From an uncultured Bacteroidota bacterium (GTDB lineage: Bacteria; Bacteroidota; Bacteroidia; Flavobacteriales; Flavobacteriaceae): a stretch of 64,000 bases of DNA. Below are positions 54,641-62,275 of the stretch, in pieces; the first letter of the stretch is position 1; the number at the start of each line of letters is the position of its first letter. The notes under the pieces were generated by a model. It was not told the origin of the DNA. It did no database searches and saw only the letters and a program-made list of their open reading frames with translations. Position numbers and translations under genes: made by a program. The stretch is from positions 1 to 64,000 of the forward strand of contig CACNIG010000002.1 in the NCBI GenBank assembly GCA_902620455.1. Direction: 5' to 3'.

Positions 54641-55609
54641 ATGAAAAATATTGCTGTAGTTTTTGGAGGTTTTTCCTCTGAATATGAAGTTTCTGTTAAA
54701 AGTGGAAAATTCATATATGAGAATCTAAAAGATAATCAAAGTCTTAATGTTTCCCAAATATGTATTTCGAAAGAGTCGAATTATGTTATATATGATAATA
54801 ACAAGTATGATTTAGATTACATGAATTTCTCATTTAATATTAATGGAAAAAAAATAAATCTAGATGGAATTTTTAATATTATTCATGGGGAGCCAGGGGA
54901 AAATGGAGACTTAGCAAATATTTTAGAAAAAAATAATATACCACAAACAGGTTGCAATAGTTTTGTTTCAGATTTAACTTTTGATAAGAAAAGATATATA
55001 GATTTTGTAAATAAACTTGATATTCCTTCATCTAAACACATTTTATTAACAAGTGAAAATCAATTTGATTTAGAAAAAATTATGAGTGAGATCAATATCC
55101 CATGTATAGTTAAACCAAACAATGGTGGAAGTAGTATTGGAGTTTCAAAAGTCAACCATATTAATGATTTAGAGAACAAAATTAAAATTGCATTTAAAGA
55201 ATGTAATGAGGTATTAATAGAAGATTTTCTTTTTGGAAAAGAAGTTTCAGTTGGTGTTATTCAAAAAAAGGATAAAAGAATTATTCTTCCTGTGACTGAG
55301 ATAATAAGTGAAAATGAACTTTTTGATTATGAGGCAAAGTATCTAGGTCAATCTACAGAGATTACACCTGCAAATATTTCTAATGAAGAAAAAAATCTAA
55401 TACAAAAGTATATCAATATAATCTATGATAATATTGAATTCAATGGGTTTACTAGATCAGAATTTATAATTGTTGATGGAATACCTCATATTCTTGAAAC
55501 AAATACAATTCCTGGATTTACAAAACAGAGTATTATACCTCAACAGATAGAAGCTCATGGATTATCTGTAAAGGATGAAATAAATTATCAAATAGAATCA
55601 ATTCTTTAA
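54641..55609 (+). CDS. ddl: D-alanine--D-alanine ligase
   Basis: ATP-grasp enzyme making the D-Ala-D-Ala terminus of peptidoglycan. The N-terminal VVFGGFSSEYEVSVKSG near residue 5, HGEPGENGDLANIL near 86, NGGSSIGVSKV near 166 and the C-terminal LETNTIPGFTKQSIIPQQ near 287 are the family motifs. At 322 residues it is slightly longer than E. coli DdlB. coaD follows 19 nt later. Confidence 0.96.
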   Translation: MKNIAVVFGGFSSEYEVSVKSGKFIYENLKDNQSLNVSQICISKESNYVIYDNNKYDLDYMNFSFNINGKKINLDGIFNIIHGEPGENGDLANILEKNNIPQTGCNSFVSDLTFDKKRYIDFVNKLDIPSSKHILLTSENQFDLEKIMSEINIPCIVKPNNGGSSIGVSKVNHINDLENKIKIAFKECNEVLIEDFLFGKEVSVGVIQKKDKRIILPVTEIISENELFDYEAKYLGQSTEITPANISNEEKNLIQKYINIIYDNIEFNGFTRSEFIIVDGIPHILETNTIPGFTKQSIIPQQIEAHGLSVKDEINYQIESIL

Positions 55610-55628
55610 AATAATTTAAATTTGAGCT

Positions 55629-56081
55629 ATGAAAAAAGCAATCTTTCCTGGTTCATTTGATCCTATTACCATAGGACACCTAGACATTGTCAAAAGAGGA
55701 ATAAAGATTTTTGATGAAATTATTATTGCAATTGGTGATAACACGGATAAAAAATATATGTTCTCAAAAGAAAAAAGAGTAGAGTTTGTTGAGAGGACAT
55801 TTAGTGCCTATGATAAGATCAAGATTGATTCATATCAGGGGCTAACAGTAGATTTTTGTAAAAAAAATAATACTGAATTTATAATAAGAGGCTTAAGAAA
55901 TCCAGCAGATTTTGAATTTGAGAAAAATATTGCTCTTACTAACAGGGAAATGACAGGGGTTGAAACTATATTTTTTCTAACATCACCTGAGAACTCATTT
56001 ATAAGCAGTAGTATTGTACGTGAACTTATTAGAAATAAAGGTGACTATAAATTATTCATTCCCAAGGGCATCATTCTTTAA
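55629..56081 (+). CDS. coaD: phosphopantetheine adenylyltransferase
   Basis: Adenylates 4'-phosphopantetheine in coenzyme A synthesis. FPGSFDPITIGHLDI near residue 6 carries the nucleotidyltransferase HxGH motif (here IGH), and the C-terminal FISSSIVRELIRNKGD near 120 is the ISSS-R motif. At 150 residues it is slightly shorter than average (about 160). Its last 30 bp overlap the end of the NUDIX gene on the other strand, the largest convergent overlap in the window. Confidence 0.96.
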   Translation: MKKAIFPGSFDPITIGHLDIVKRGIKIFDEIIIAIGDNTDKKYMFSKEKRVEFVERTFSAYDKIKIDSYQGLTVDFCKKNNTEFIIRGLRNPADFEFEKNIALTNREMTGVETIFFLTSPENSFISSSIVRELIRNKGDYKLFIPKGIIL

Positions 56082-56672
56082 TACCTCAAGAACAATTATT
56101 CTAATATTCTCAAAAGCATCATTTAATATATCTTCAATATTTTTGTTTGATACCCATTTTGTCTTTTCAATACCTTCCTCAGTTTGAGGATTGGTTTTAC
56201 CCATGTATGTTGTTGACATTTTAAACCAATATGTTTTCTTGAGTCTAAATCTTTTACCCTTTTTGAATATGTGATATGTTTCAGATATTTTTTTCTCAAC
56301 TATTAAGTCCCCTACACCGGTTTCTTCTGTCACTTCTCTAATAGCGGCATCAATGATAAGTTCTTTTTTTTCAACCCCACCCTTAGGAAGATCCCATTTA
56401 TTGTTTCTAAAAATAAATAGAAGTTTATTATCAGTTCGTTTTACTAATCCACCAGCAGCTTCAACAATGGGAAATTTTTTTTTAAATCCTTTCCATAGTT
56501 TATTCATGTCTTTATGATATAGAAATACTTTACTGTTTTTTGATGATTTTAATGCCTTGATGATTTGAGTTACACTTGTATATTTTATAAAAAGAAACGG
56601 TTCTGTGTCAGAGAAATATTGAATTTTGTTTGTAAGTATCAAGGGCTTTTGGTTGAAAAAAACTTTATACAT
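56052..56672 (-). CDS. NUDIX hydrolase
   Basis: A 206-residue protein with a full Nudix box at about 100-122: GGVEKKELIIDAAIREVTEE followed by TGV, fitting GX5EX7REUXEEXGU. About 60 residues before the domain (MYKVFFNQKPLIL) may be a separate small region. The substrate, perhaps a nucleoside diphosphate derivative, is unknown. The start codon (minus strand CAT at 56670-56672) falls inside the -7 element of pyrE; only 8 bp separate the two start codons. Confidence 0.88.
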   Translation of the reverse strand: MYKVFFNQKPLILTNKIQYFSDTEPFLFIKYTSVTQIIKALKSSKNSKVFLYHKDMNKLWKGFKKKFPIVEAAGGLVKRTDNKLLFIFRNNKWDLPKGGVEKKELIIDAAIREVTEETGVGDLIVEKKISETYHIFKKGKRFRLKKTYWFKMSTTYMGKTNPQTEEGIEKTKWVSNKNIEDILNDAFENIRIIVLEVLKNDALGNE

Positions 56673-56675
56673 TTG
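56668..56675 (+). promoter_or_regulatory. -7 element of the pyrE promoter, 5 nt before the ATG
   Basis: TACATTTG-TAGTA-ATG: an exact TAnnTTTG match. TTTTG at 56647-56651 lies 16 nt upstream, short for a -33 element. The NUDIX start codon is embedded in the box on the other strand. Confidence 0.6.
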
Positions 56676-56680
56676 TAGTA

Positions 56681-57319
56681 ATGGTATTTGACAAAAAAGT
56701 TGCAGAGCAAACAGTTGATTTTCTTACACAAATTAATGCAATTAAATTAAATACCAAAAATCCTTTCACATGGACAAGTGGCATAAAATCTCCAATTTAT
56801 TGTGATAATAGATTAGTGCTTTCATATCCAAGAATAAGAGAATTTATTGCTAATAGCATGAGCCAAATTATTAAGAACAAATATGGAAATGATATTACTA
56901 TAGTTGGAGTGGCAACTGGGGCAATCGCTATAGGAATAATGATTGCTGAAAGGCTCAACCTTCCATATGCATATGTGAGGCCTGAACCAAAGGGTCATGG
57001 GTTAAAAAATCAAATTGAAGGAAACATAGATAAAAACTCAAATGTTTTAGTAATAGAAGATTTAATTAGTACTGGGAAAAGTAGTCTTACTGCAATAAAT
57101 GCTCTGAAATCTAATGGTTATAATGTTATTGGCATGTTATCAATTTTCTCATATAACTTTGAATTTGCAAACAAAAAATTTGTTAGTGAAAAAATCACTA
57201 TTAATTCTCTTGCAGACTACAACACATTAGTTGAAATTATTGAATCTAAAGGAGATATTAGTGATGAAGAAGTTTCTAGATTAAAAAAATGGAGAGAAGA
57301 CCCAAAATCTTGGAGTTAA
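56681..57319 (+). CDS. pyrE: orotate phosphoribosyltransferase
   Basis: Forms orotidine monophosphate from orotate and PRPP. LVIEDLISTGKSSLTAIN near residue 120 is the PRPP-binding motif, and FTWTSGIKSPIYCDNRLVLSYP near 30 holds orotate-contact residues. At 212 residues it is normal. It converges on birA, sharing stop codons through TTAA. Confidence 0.96.
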   Translation: MVFDKKVAEQTVDFLTQINAIKLNTKNPFTWTSGIKSPIYCDNRLVLSYPRIREFIANSMSQIIKNKYGNDITIVGVATGAIAIGIMIAERLNLPYAYVRPEPKGHGLKNQIEGNIDKNSNVLVIEDLISTGKSSLTAINALKSNGYNVIGMLSIFSYNFEFANKKFVSEKITINSLADYNTLVEIIESKGDISDEEVSRLKKWREDPKSWS

Positions 57320-58047
57320 TCATAAAGTATTTTTATTTTTCTTGGTTCAAATTCTTGAATTCCTTCAGAGTCCAGATTTAATCTAACAATTCCATTATTT
57401 GATATATTAATTATTTTTCCATGTTGTCTTCTTCCATTAATAACAATCTCGCAACCATCTTTACCAAATATATTTTTGTTGTACTCTTCATTAATATATT
57501 TTTGTTCATGTATTCTGGAGAAGAAGAATTTATAATTATCAATTAATTCATTTAATACTTCTTGAATAATAATGTCATTATTTGAAATTTTTTTTAATGA
57601 TGTGGCATTAGGTAACTTTTTAAAAGAAACTTGATTGATATTAATACCTACTCCAATTATGGAATAATTCACCTGATTTAGACTTAATGAATTCTCAACC
57701 AATATTCCAGAAATCTTTTTATTTACTGACAAAATGTCGTTTGGCCATTTAATCAAACATTTTTCTTTGTTAAATTTTCTTATTGTTTTCAGTACTGCGA
57801 GGCTTACTACTTGATTAATAGAAAATACTCGGTTAATATTTAAATCTAAATGCCTATATAACATAGAGCATAGAAGATTTTTACCATGACTTGAATACCA
57901 CTTATTTGTATGTTGACCCCTACCTTTATATTGATATTTAGCTACAATAATATCTCCACTTTTTATTTTTTTTGATTTAATTAACATCTTAACCTTGTCA
58001 TTTGTTGACCTAGTGGCATTAACTTTGATTATCTTTGATGCATACAT
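57316..58047 (-). CDS. birA: biotin--[acetyl-CoA carboxylase] ligase
   Basis: Attaches biotin to carboxylase carrier proteins. The N-terminus shows ATRSTNDKVKML near residue 11, followed by AKYQYKGRGQHTNKWYS near 37 with the biotinyl-AMP loop, and IKWPNDILSVNKKISGILVENS near 99. At 243 residues it has no N-terminal DNA-binding domain, so it is the enzyme-only form. It lies divergent from rsfS across 38 bp. Confidence 0.94.
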   Translation of the reverse strand: MYASKIIKVNATRSTNDKVKMLIKSKKIKSGDIIVAKYQYKGRGQHTNKWYSSHGKNLLCSMLYRHLDLNINRVFSINQVVSLAVLKTIRKFNKEKCLIKWPNDILSVNKKISGILVENSLSLNQVNYSIIGVGININQVSFKKLPNATSLKKISNNDIIIQEVLNELIDNYKFFFSRIHEQKYINEEYNKNIFGKDGCEIVINGRRQHGKIINISNNGIVRLNLDSEGIQEFEPRKIKILYD

Positions 58048-58061
58048 GTTGTTAAAAGTAA

Positions 58062-58069
58062 TACATTTG
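58062..58069 (+). promoter_or_regulatory. -7 element upstream of rsfS
   Basis: TACATTTG matches TAnnTTTG and ends 16 nt before the rsfS ATG at 58086. It probably drives the rsfS-ftsH-LUD-cdsA-psd operon. No ideal -33 TTG at 19-21 bp; TTTG at 58034-58037 is 24 nt away. Confidence 0.55.
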
Positions 58070-58085
58070 AAAAAATAAAATATTT

Positions 58086-58457
58086 ATGGGTAGATCCAAA
58101 TCAGGAGATACATCTTTAATTGATGAAATCATATTTGGTATTGAGGAGGTTAAAGGTGTGGAGGTTAATATTATGGATTTAAGTAAAATTTCAAATACAG
58201 TATGTAAGTTTTTTATTTTATGTACAGGAACATCTAACACTCACGTTGCTGCAATTGCAAACTCTGTTAGAAAAAACGTAAGTAAAAAATTAAAAGAAAA
58301 ACCTTATAGTATGGAGGGCATTGAAAATCAAGAATGGGTCTTAATCGATTATGTTGATGTTGTTGTACATATTTTTCAAAGTGAGATTAGAGAATTTTAT
58401 GATATTGAAAATCTATGGGGTGATGCAGAAATTATAAACGTTGAATTAAAAGCTTAA
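58086..58457 (+). CDS. rsfS: ribosome silencing factor
   Basis: Binds ribosomal protein L14 and blocks subunit joining when nutrients are scarce. The 123-residue protein has the family segments FILCTGTSNTHVAAIANSV near residue 40, EGIENQEWVLIDYVDVVVHIF near 78 and REFYDIENLWGDA near 104. It precedes ftsH by 3 nt. Confidence 0.93.
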   Translation: MGRSKSGDTSLIDEIIFGIEEVKGVEVNIMDLSKISNTVCKFFILCTGTSNTHVAAIANSVRKNVSKKLKEKPYSMEGIENQEWVLIDYVDVVVHIFQSEIREFYDIENLWGDAEIINVELKA

Positions 58458-58460
58458 TTA

Positions 58461-60398
58461 ATGGCTAATAAGAAGAAGAATAACAAATCTAAAATTAATA
58501 TATACTGGTTCTATGCCTCAATAGTCTTTTTTATTTTAAGTATTGGGCTTCTAGGAGGAGATAATGGGATTCAAAATACACAACAGACTGATATATCTTC
58601 ATTTGAAAATTATCTGAGAAATGGAGATATTGAGAAAGTTGCAATTATTAATCAGAGATATGCAAGAATTACACTTAATGAAAATGCACTCGAGAAGGAC
58701 ATACATAGAAGTGTAAAGTCTAAAAATTTTTTAGGTCAAGAAAATATTGCAGGACCTCATTATCAATTTGAAATCGGGACCCCTGAACTTTTTGAGAGAA
58801 AATTACAAGAGATTAGAGAAACAGAAGATCTAAATTTTTCTACAGAGTTCATAACTTTGGAGAATAGATGGTTAGATGTCCTATTAGGATTCCTACCAAT
58901 AATCATTATAATTGGTATTTGGATATTTTTAATGAGAAGGATGTCTGGTGGAGCTGGAGGAGCTGGTGGGCAAATTTTTAATATTGGAAAGTCAAAAGCA
59001 AAGTTATTTGATCAAAATACAGAAGTAAAAGTAACTTTTAAGGATGTTGCAGGATTGGAAGGGGCTAAAGAAGAAGTTCAAGAGATCGTAGACTTTTTAA
59101 AAAACCCAAAAAAATATACTGTTTTAGGTGGAAAAATTCCAAAAGGGGCATTATTAGTTGGTGCTCCAGGTACAGGTAAAACACTATTGGCAAAAGCAGT
59201 TGCTGGGGAGGCTAAGGTTCCGTTCTTCTCATTATCTGGATCTGATTTTGTTGAAATGTTTGTGGGAGTAGGTGCATCAAGAGTTAGAGATCTATTTAAA
59301 CAAGCAAAGGATAAATCACCCTCAATAATATTTATTGACGAAATTGATGCTATTGGAAGAGCTAGAGGTAGAAGTAACATAACTGGATCTAATGATGAGA
59401 GAGAGAATACCTTAAATCAATTACTGACTGAAATGGACGGGTTTGGAACTGATACTAACGTGATTGTTGTGGCAGCAACAAACAGAGCAGATGTTCTTGA
59501 TAAAGCTCTAATGAGGGCGGGAAGATTTGACAGACAAATTTTTGTTGATCTCCCTGATCTTAACGAAAGAAGAGAAATTTTCAAAGTTCATTTAAAACCA
59601 CTTAAAAAGAGTAGAGCTCTTGATGTAGAATTCTTAGCTAAACAAACTCCAGGTTTCTCTGGTGCAGACATAGCAAATGTTTGTAATGAAGCTGCATTAA
59701 TTGCAGCTAGGAATAATAAAAAATCTGTCGGTAAACAGGACTTTTTAGATGCAGTAGACAGGATTGTTGGTGGACTTGAAAAGAAAAATAAAATTATAAC
59801 TAAAGAAGAGAAAAATACAATTGCATTTCATGAAGCTGGACATGCCATAGTAAGCTGGCTTCTCGAACACGCTGCACCTCTAGTAAAAGTCACTATTGTA
59901 CCTAGAGGCCAGTCACTTGGTGCTGCTTGGTATCTTCCAGAAGAAAGACTGATTGTAAGAACTGAACAAATGTTAGATGAGATGTGCGCAACTTTGGGAG
60001 GAAGAGCTGCTGAAAAGATAATGTTCAACAAAATATCGACTGGAGCTTTAAGTGATCTAGAAAAAGTTACCAAACAAGCTAGAGCAATTGTATCTGTTTA
60101 TGGACTTAATGATAAGATTGGAAATATTACATACTATGACTCTAGTGGACAGACTGATTATAATTTTACAAAACCTTACTCAGAAGAAACTGCTAAAAAA
60201 ATTGATGAGGAAATATCATTAATAATTGAGAAGCAATACAAAAGAGCTTGTGATATACTTAAAAAAAATAAATCAAAATTATCTGCTCTAGCTTCAAGGC
60301 TCTTAGAAAAGGAAGTTATTTTTAAAGAAGATTTAGTAAAAATTCTTGGAGAGAGACCATTCTCTAGAGAAGAAGTAAAGGAAAAAATTAAAGAATAG
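58461..60398 (+). CDS. ftsH: ATP-dependent zinc metalloprotease FtsH
   Basis: Membrane-bound AAA protease for quality control of membrane and short-lived proteins. Two membrane segments (about 10-30 and 138-158) flank an extracytoplasmic domain. The AAA module has Walker A GAPGTGKT near 235, Walker [12 protein letters not shown] near 290 and the second region of homology ([16 protein letters not shown] near 355). The zinc motif HEAGH lies near residue 457. Length 645 is normal. It is the second gene of the rsfS-psd operon. Confidence 0.97.
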   Translation: MANKKKNNKSKINIYWFYASIVFFILSIGLLGGDNGIQNTQQTDISSFENYLRNGDIEKVAIINQRYARITLNENALEKDIHRSVKSKNFLGQENIAGPHYQFEIGTPELFERKLQEIRETEDLNFSTEFITLENRWLDVLLGFLPIIIIIGIWIFLMRRMSGGAGGAGGQIFNIGKSKAKLFDQNTEVKVTFKDVAGLEGAKEEVQEIVDFLKNPKKYTVLGGKIPKGALLVGAPGTGKTLLAKAVAGEAKVPFFSLSGSDFVEMFVGVGASRVRDLFKQAKDKSPSIIFIDEIDAIGRARGRSNITGSNDERENTLNQLLTEMDGFGTDTNVIVVAATNRADVLDKALMRAGRFDRQIFVDLPDLNERREIFKVHLKPLKKSRALDVEFLAKQTPGFSGADIANVCNEAALIAARNNKKSVGKQDFLDAVDRIVGGLEKKNKIITKEEKNTIAFHEAGHAIVSWLLEHAAPLVKVTIVPRGQSLGAAWYLPEERLIVRTEQMLDEMCATLGGRAAEKIMFNKISTGALSDLEKVTKQARAIVSVYGLNDKIGNITYYDSSGQTDYNFTKPYSEETAKKIDEEISLIIEKQYKRACDILKKNKSKLSALASRLLEKEVIFKEDLVKILGERPFSREEVKEKIKE

Positions 60399-60403
60399 AT
60401 ATT

Positions 60404-60985
60404 TTGGGATTTTGGGACTTTTTTAAAAGTAAAAAAAAAGATGAATCAGAAAGTGGTGAGTCATCTTTACCCAACATTGGCTCCAATGATTTAATCTTTG
60501 CTAAAAATTTCACTAATTCCGGTGGTAGATTCATATTTATAGATGAGATAAACTCAACAAAAGAGGTTTTTGAAAAAATTTTTGAGGAAAATCAATGGAA
60601 TCCTGAAAATGTTTGTTCACTAGATACTAATGTTGCAAAAAATCTTGAAATAAAGTCTATTAGAAAAATTGATAATGAAAATGTTAAGGCACTAGTAACA
60701 GAATGTGAGTTCTTAATTTCTAACACCGGCCGTATATTAATATGTAATAAGCAAATAAAAAGTAATAAAATTGAAGACCTACCCTCGGTTCTGATTGTTT
60801 TAGCAAAATCAAATCAATTTGTTTCTGATGTGAGTGAGGGAATGACCAAGATTAAGAACAAATACAAGGGTAATTTTCCTAAAAACATAACAACATTAAA
60901 TGTTAAAAATAAACTCAATGAAGATAATTTTTTAACCTATGGTAATGGTGCCAAAGATATATATCTAATATTGAGTGATGACTAA
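60404..60985 (+). CDS. LUD-domain (LutC/YkgG family) protein (TTG start)
   Basis: A 193-residue protein of the LUD family (DUF162), with the C-terminal ECEFLISNTGRILICNKQIKS and SNQFVSDVSEGMTKIKNKYKGNFPKNITTLN blocks near 100-160. LUD proteins include LutC of lactate utilisation, but lutA and lutB are absent here and the gene sits within a phospholipid and protease operon. Its role there is unknown. The start is TTG at 60404, 5 nt after ftsH; it overlaps cdsA by 8 bp. Confidence 0.82.
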   Translation: MGFWDFFKSKKKDESESGESSLPNIGSNDLIFAKNFTNSGGRFIFIDEINSTKEVFEKIFEENQWNPENVCSLDTNVAKNLEIKSIRKIDNENVKALVTECEFLISNTGRILICNKQIKSNKIEDLPSVLIVLAKSNQFVSDVSEGMTKIKNKYKGNFPKNITTLNVKNKLNEDNFLTYGNGAKDIYLILSDD

Positions 60986-61628
60986 TTTTCTGCCAAGATT
61001 AATTACAGGTATAGTATATATTTCTTTTGTTGCTGGATCGATATTGTATGATAGCAAAATTTTTACTTTAGTATTCAGCCTATTAATGCTTATTGCCTTA
61101 TATGAGTCTAACGAATTATGGAAAAAAATAAGATTAAACAATCCAAAATATAATTATCCAATACCTCAAGCTTATGTAGTACTTTCAATGACTACATTAA
61201 TTTTGCTTCCGTTTTACTTTAGTAACTCTTACAATCCATTTCCAATACTATTAATATTTATTTTGATATGGATAAGTGATACTATGTCTTACTTTTTTGG
61301 ATCTTGCTTTGGTAATACTAAAATGAGAATTAAAGTATCACCAAATAAGACATGGGAGGGATTTATTGGTGGTTTTTTGTGTTCTTCAATATTTAGTATT
61401 GTTTCATTTTCATACATTCAAGAAATATATCCACTTTGGAAAACAATTTCTCTTGGTATTTTAATTCCTATTTTTGGGTTAATAGGAGATATATATCAAT
61501 CTAAATTAAAAAGAATGGCAGGTGTTAAAGATAGCGGAAGTATATTACCTGGTCATGGAGGAATCTTTGATAGACTTGATAGTGCAATGGGTGTTTCATA
61601 TGTTTCTTTTTTAATCACCATAATATAA
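60978..61628 (+). CDS. cdsA: phosphatidate cytidylyltransferase
   Basis: Membrane enzyme making CDP-diacylglycerol, the precursor of phosphatidylserine and phosphatidylglycerol. About six hydrophobic segments. The family signature SKLKRMAGVKDSGSILPGHGG near residue 176 is complete, and SPNKTWEGFIGG near 120 is the other conserved block. At 216 residues it is shorter than E. coli CdsA (285). I start at ATG 60978; GTG at 60975 is possible. It shares a base with the psd start (TAATG). Confidence 0.94.
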   Translation: MTNFLPRLITGIVYISFVAGSILYDSKIFTLVFSLLMLIALYESNELWKKIRLNNPKYNYPIPQAYVVLSMTTLILLPFYFSNSYNPFPILLIFILIWISDTMSYFFGSCFGNTKMRIKVSPNKTWEGFIGGFLCSSIFSIVSFSYIQEIYPLWKTISLGILIPIFGLIGDIYQSKLKRMAGVKDSGSILPGHGGIFDRLDSAMGVSYVSFLITII

Positions 61629-62275
61629 TGTTTCACAAAGAAGGATTTAATCTTATAATATTATTTTTTATACTCGTAGCATTTGATGTCATAATGCTTG
61701 AGTTTCTGTTTGATGATTCATCTTCCCTGAAATCTATTTTACAGATCTTTTCTCTTATAATTTTTGTATTAATCCTGTGGTTTTTTAGAAATCCTAAAAG
61801 AAATATTAAAAAAAATCCTGAATTAATTTTAAGCCCTGCAGATGGAAAAGTCATATCAATAAAAGAGGTTGATGAATTAGAATATTTTAAAAATAAAAAA
61901 ATTCAAATTTCTATTTTTTTATCTCCACTAGACATACATGTCAACAGATATCCAGTCTCTGGTGAAATATTGTATAGTAAATATCATAAAGGAGATTATT
62001 TAGTTGCATGGCATCCAAAATCTTCCAGCAAGAATGAAAGAACTACTGTCGTAATTAAAAACAAAAAATTTGGAGAAGTAATGTACAGACAGATAGCTGG
62101 AGCAGTTGCAAGGAGGATTGTAAACTATGCAAAAGTCAGTTCTAGCGTAGAACAAGGAGATGATTCTGGATTTATTAAGTTTGGTTCTAGAGTTGATCTT
62201 TTTCTATCTAAAGATTTAAATTTAAAAATAAAGGTTGGAGATAAAGTTAAAGGGGGACTTAGTATTATTGCCTAA
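61628..62275 (+). CDS. psd: phosphatidylserine decarboxylase, short (archaeal-type) form
   Basis: Pyruvoyl enzyme producing phosphatidylethanolamine. Two N-terminal hydrophobic segments are followed by SPADGKVISIKEV near residue 73, FLSPLDIHVNRYPVSGEI near 97, and the self-cleavage site in FIKFGSRVDLFL near 183, where cleavage before Ser gives the pyruvoyl group. Length 215 fits the short class rather than the about 320-residue E. coli enzyme. The 3' end abuts valS tail to tail with no gap. Confidence 0.94.
   Translation: MFHKEGFNLIILFFILVAFDVIMLEFLFDDSSSLKSILQIFSLIIFVLILWFFRNPKRNIKKNPELILSPADGKVISIKEVDELEYFKNKKIQISIFLSPLDIHVNRYPVSGEILYSKYHKGDYLVAWHPKSSSKNERTTVVIKNKKFGEVMYRQIAGAVARRIVNYAKVSSSVEQGDDSGFIKFGSRVDLFLSKDLNLKIKVGDKVKGGLSIIA

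Noticed and set aside
58052-58240. A 62-residue minus-strand open frame opposite rsfS.
   Set aside because: It lies within rsfS and the divergent promoter region and has no recognisable protein features.
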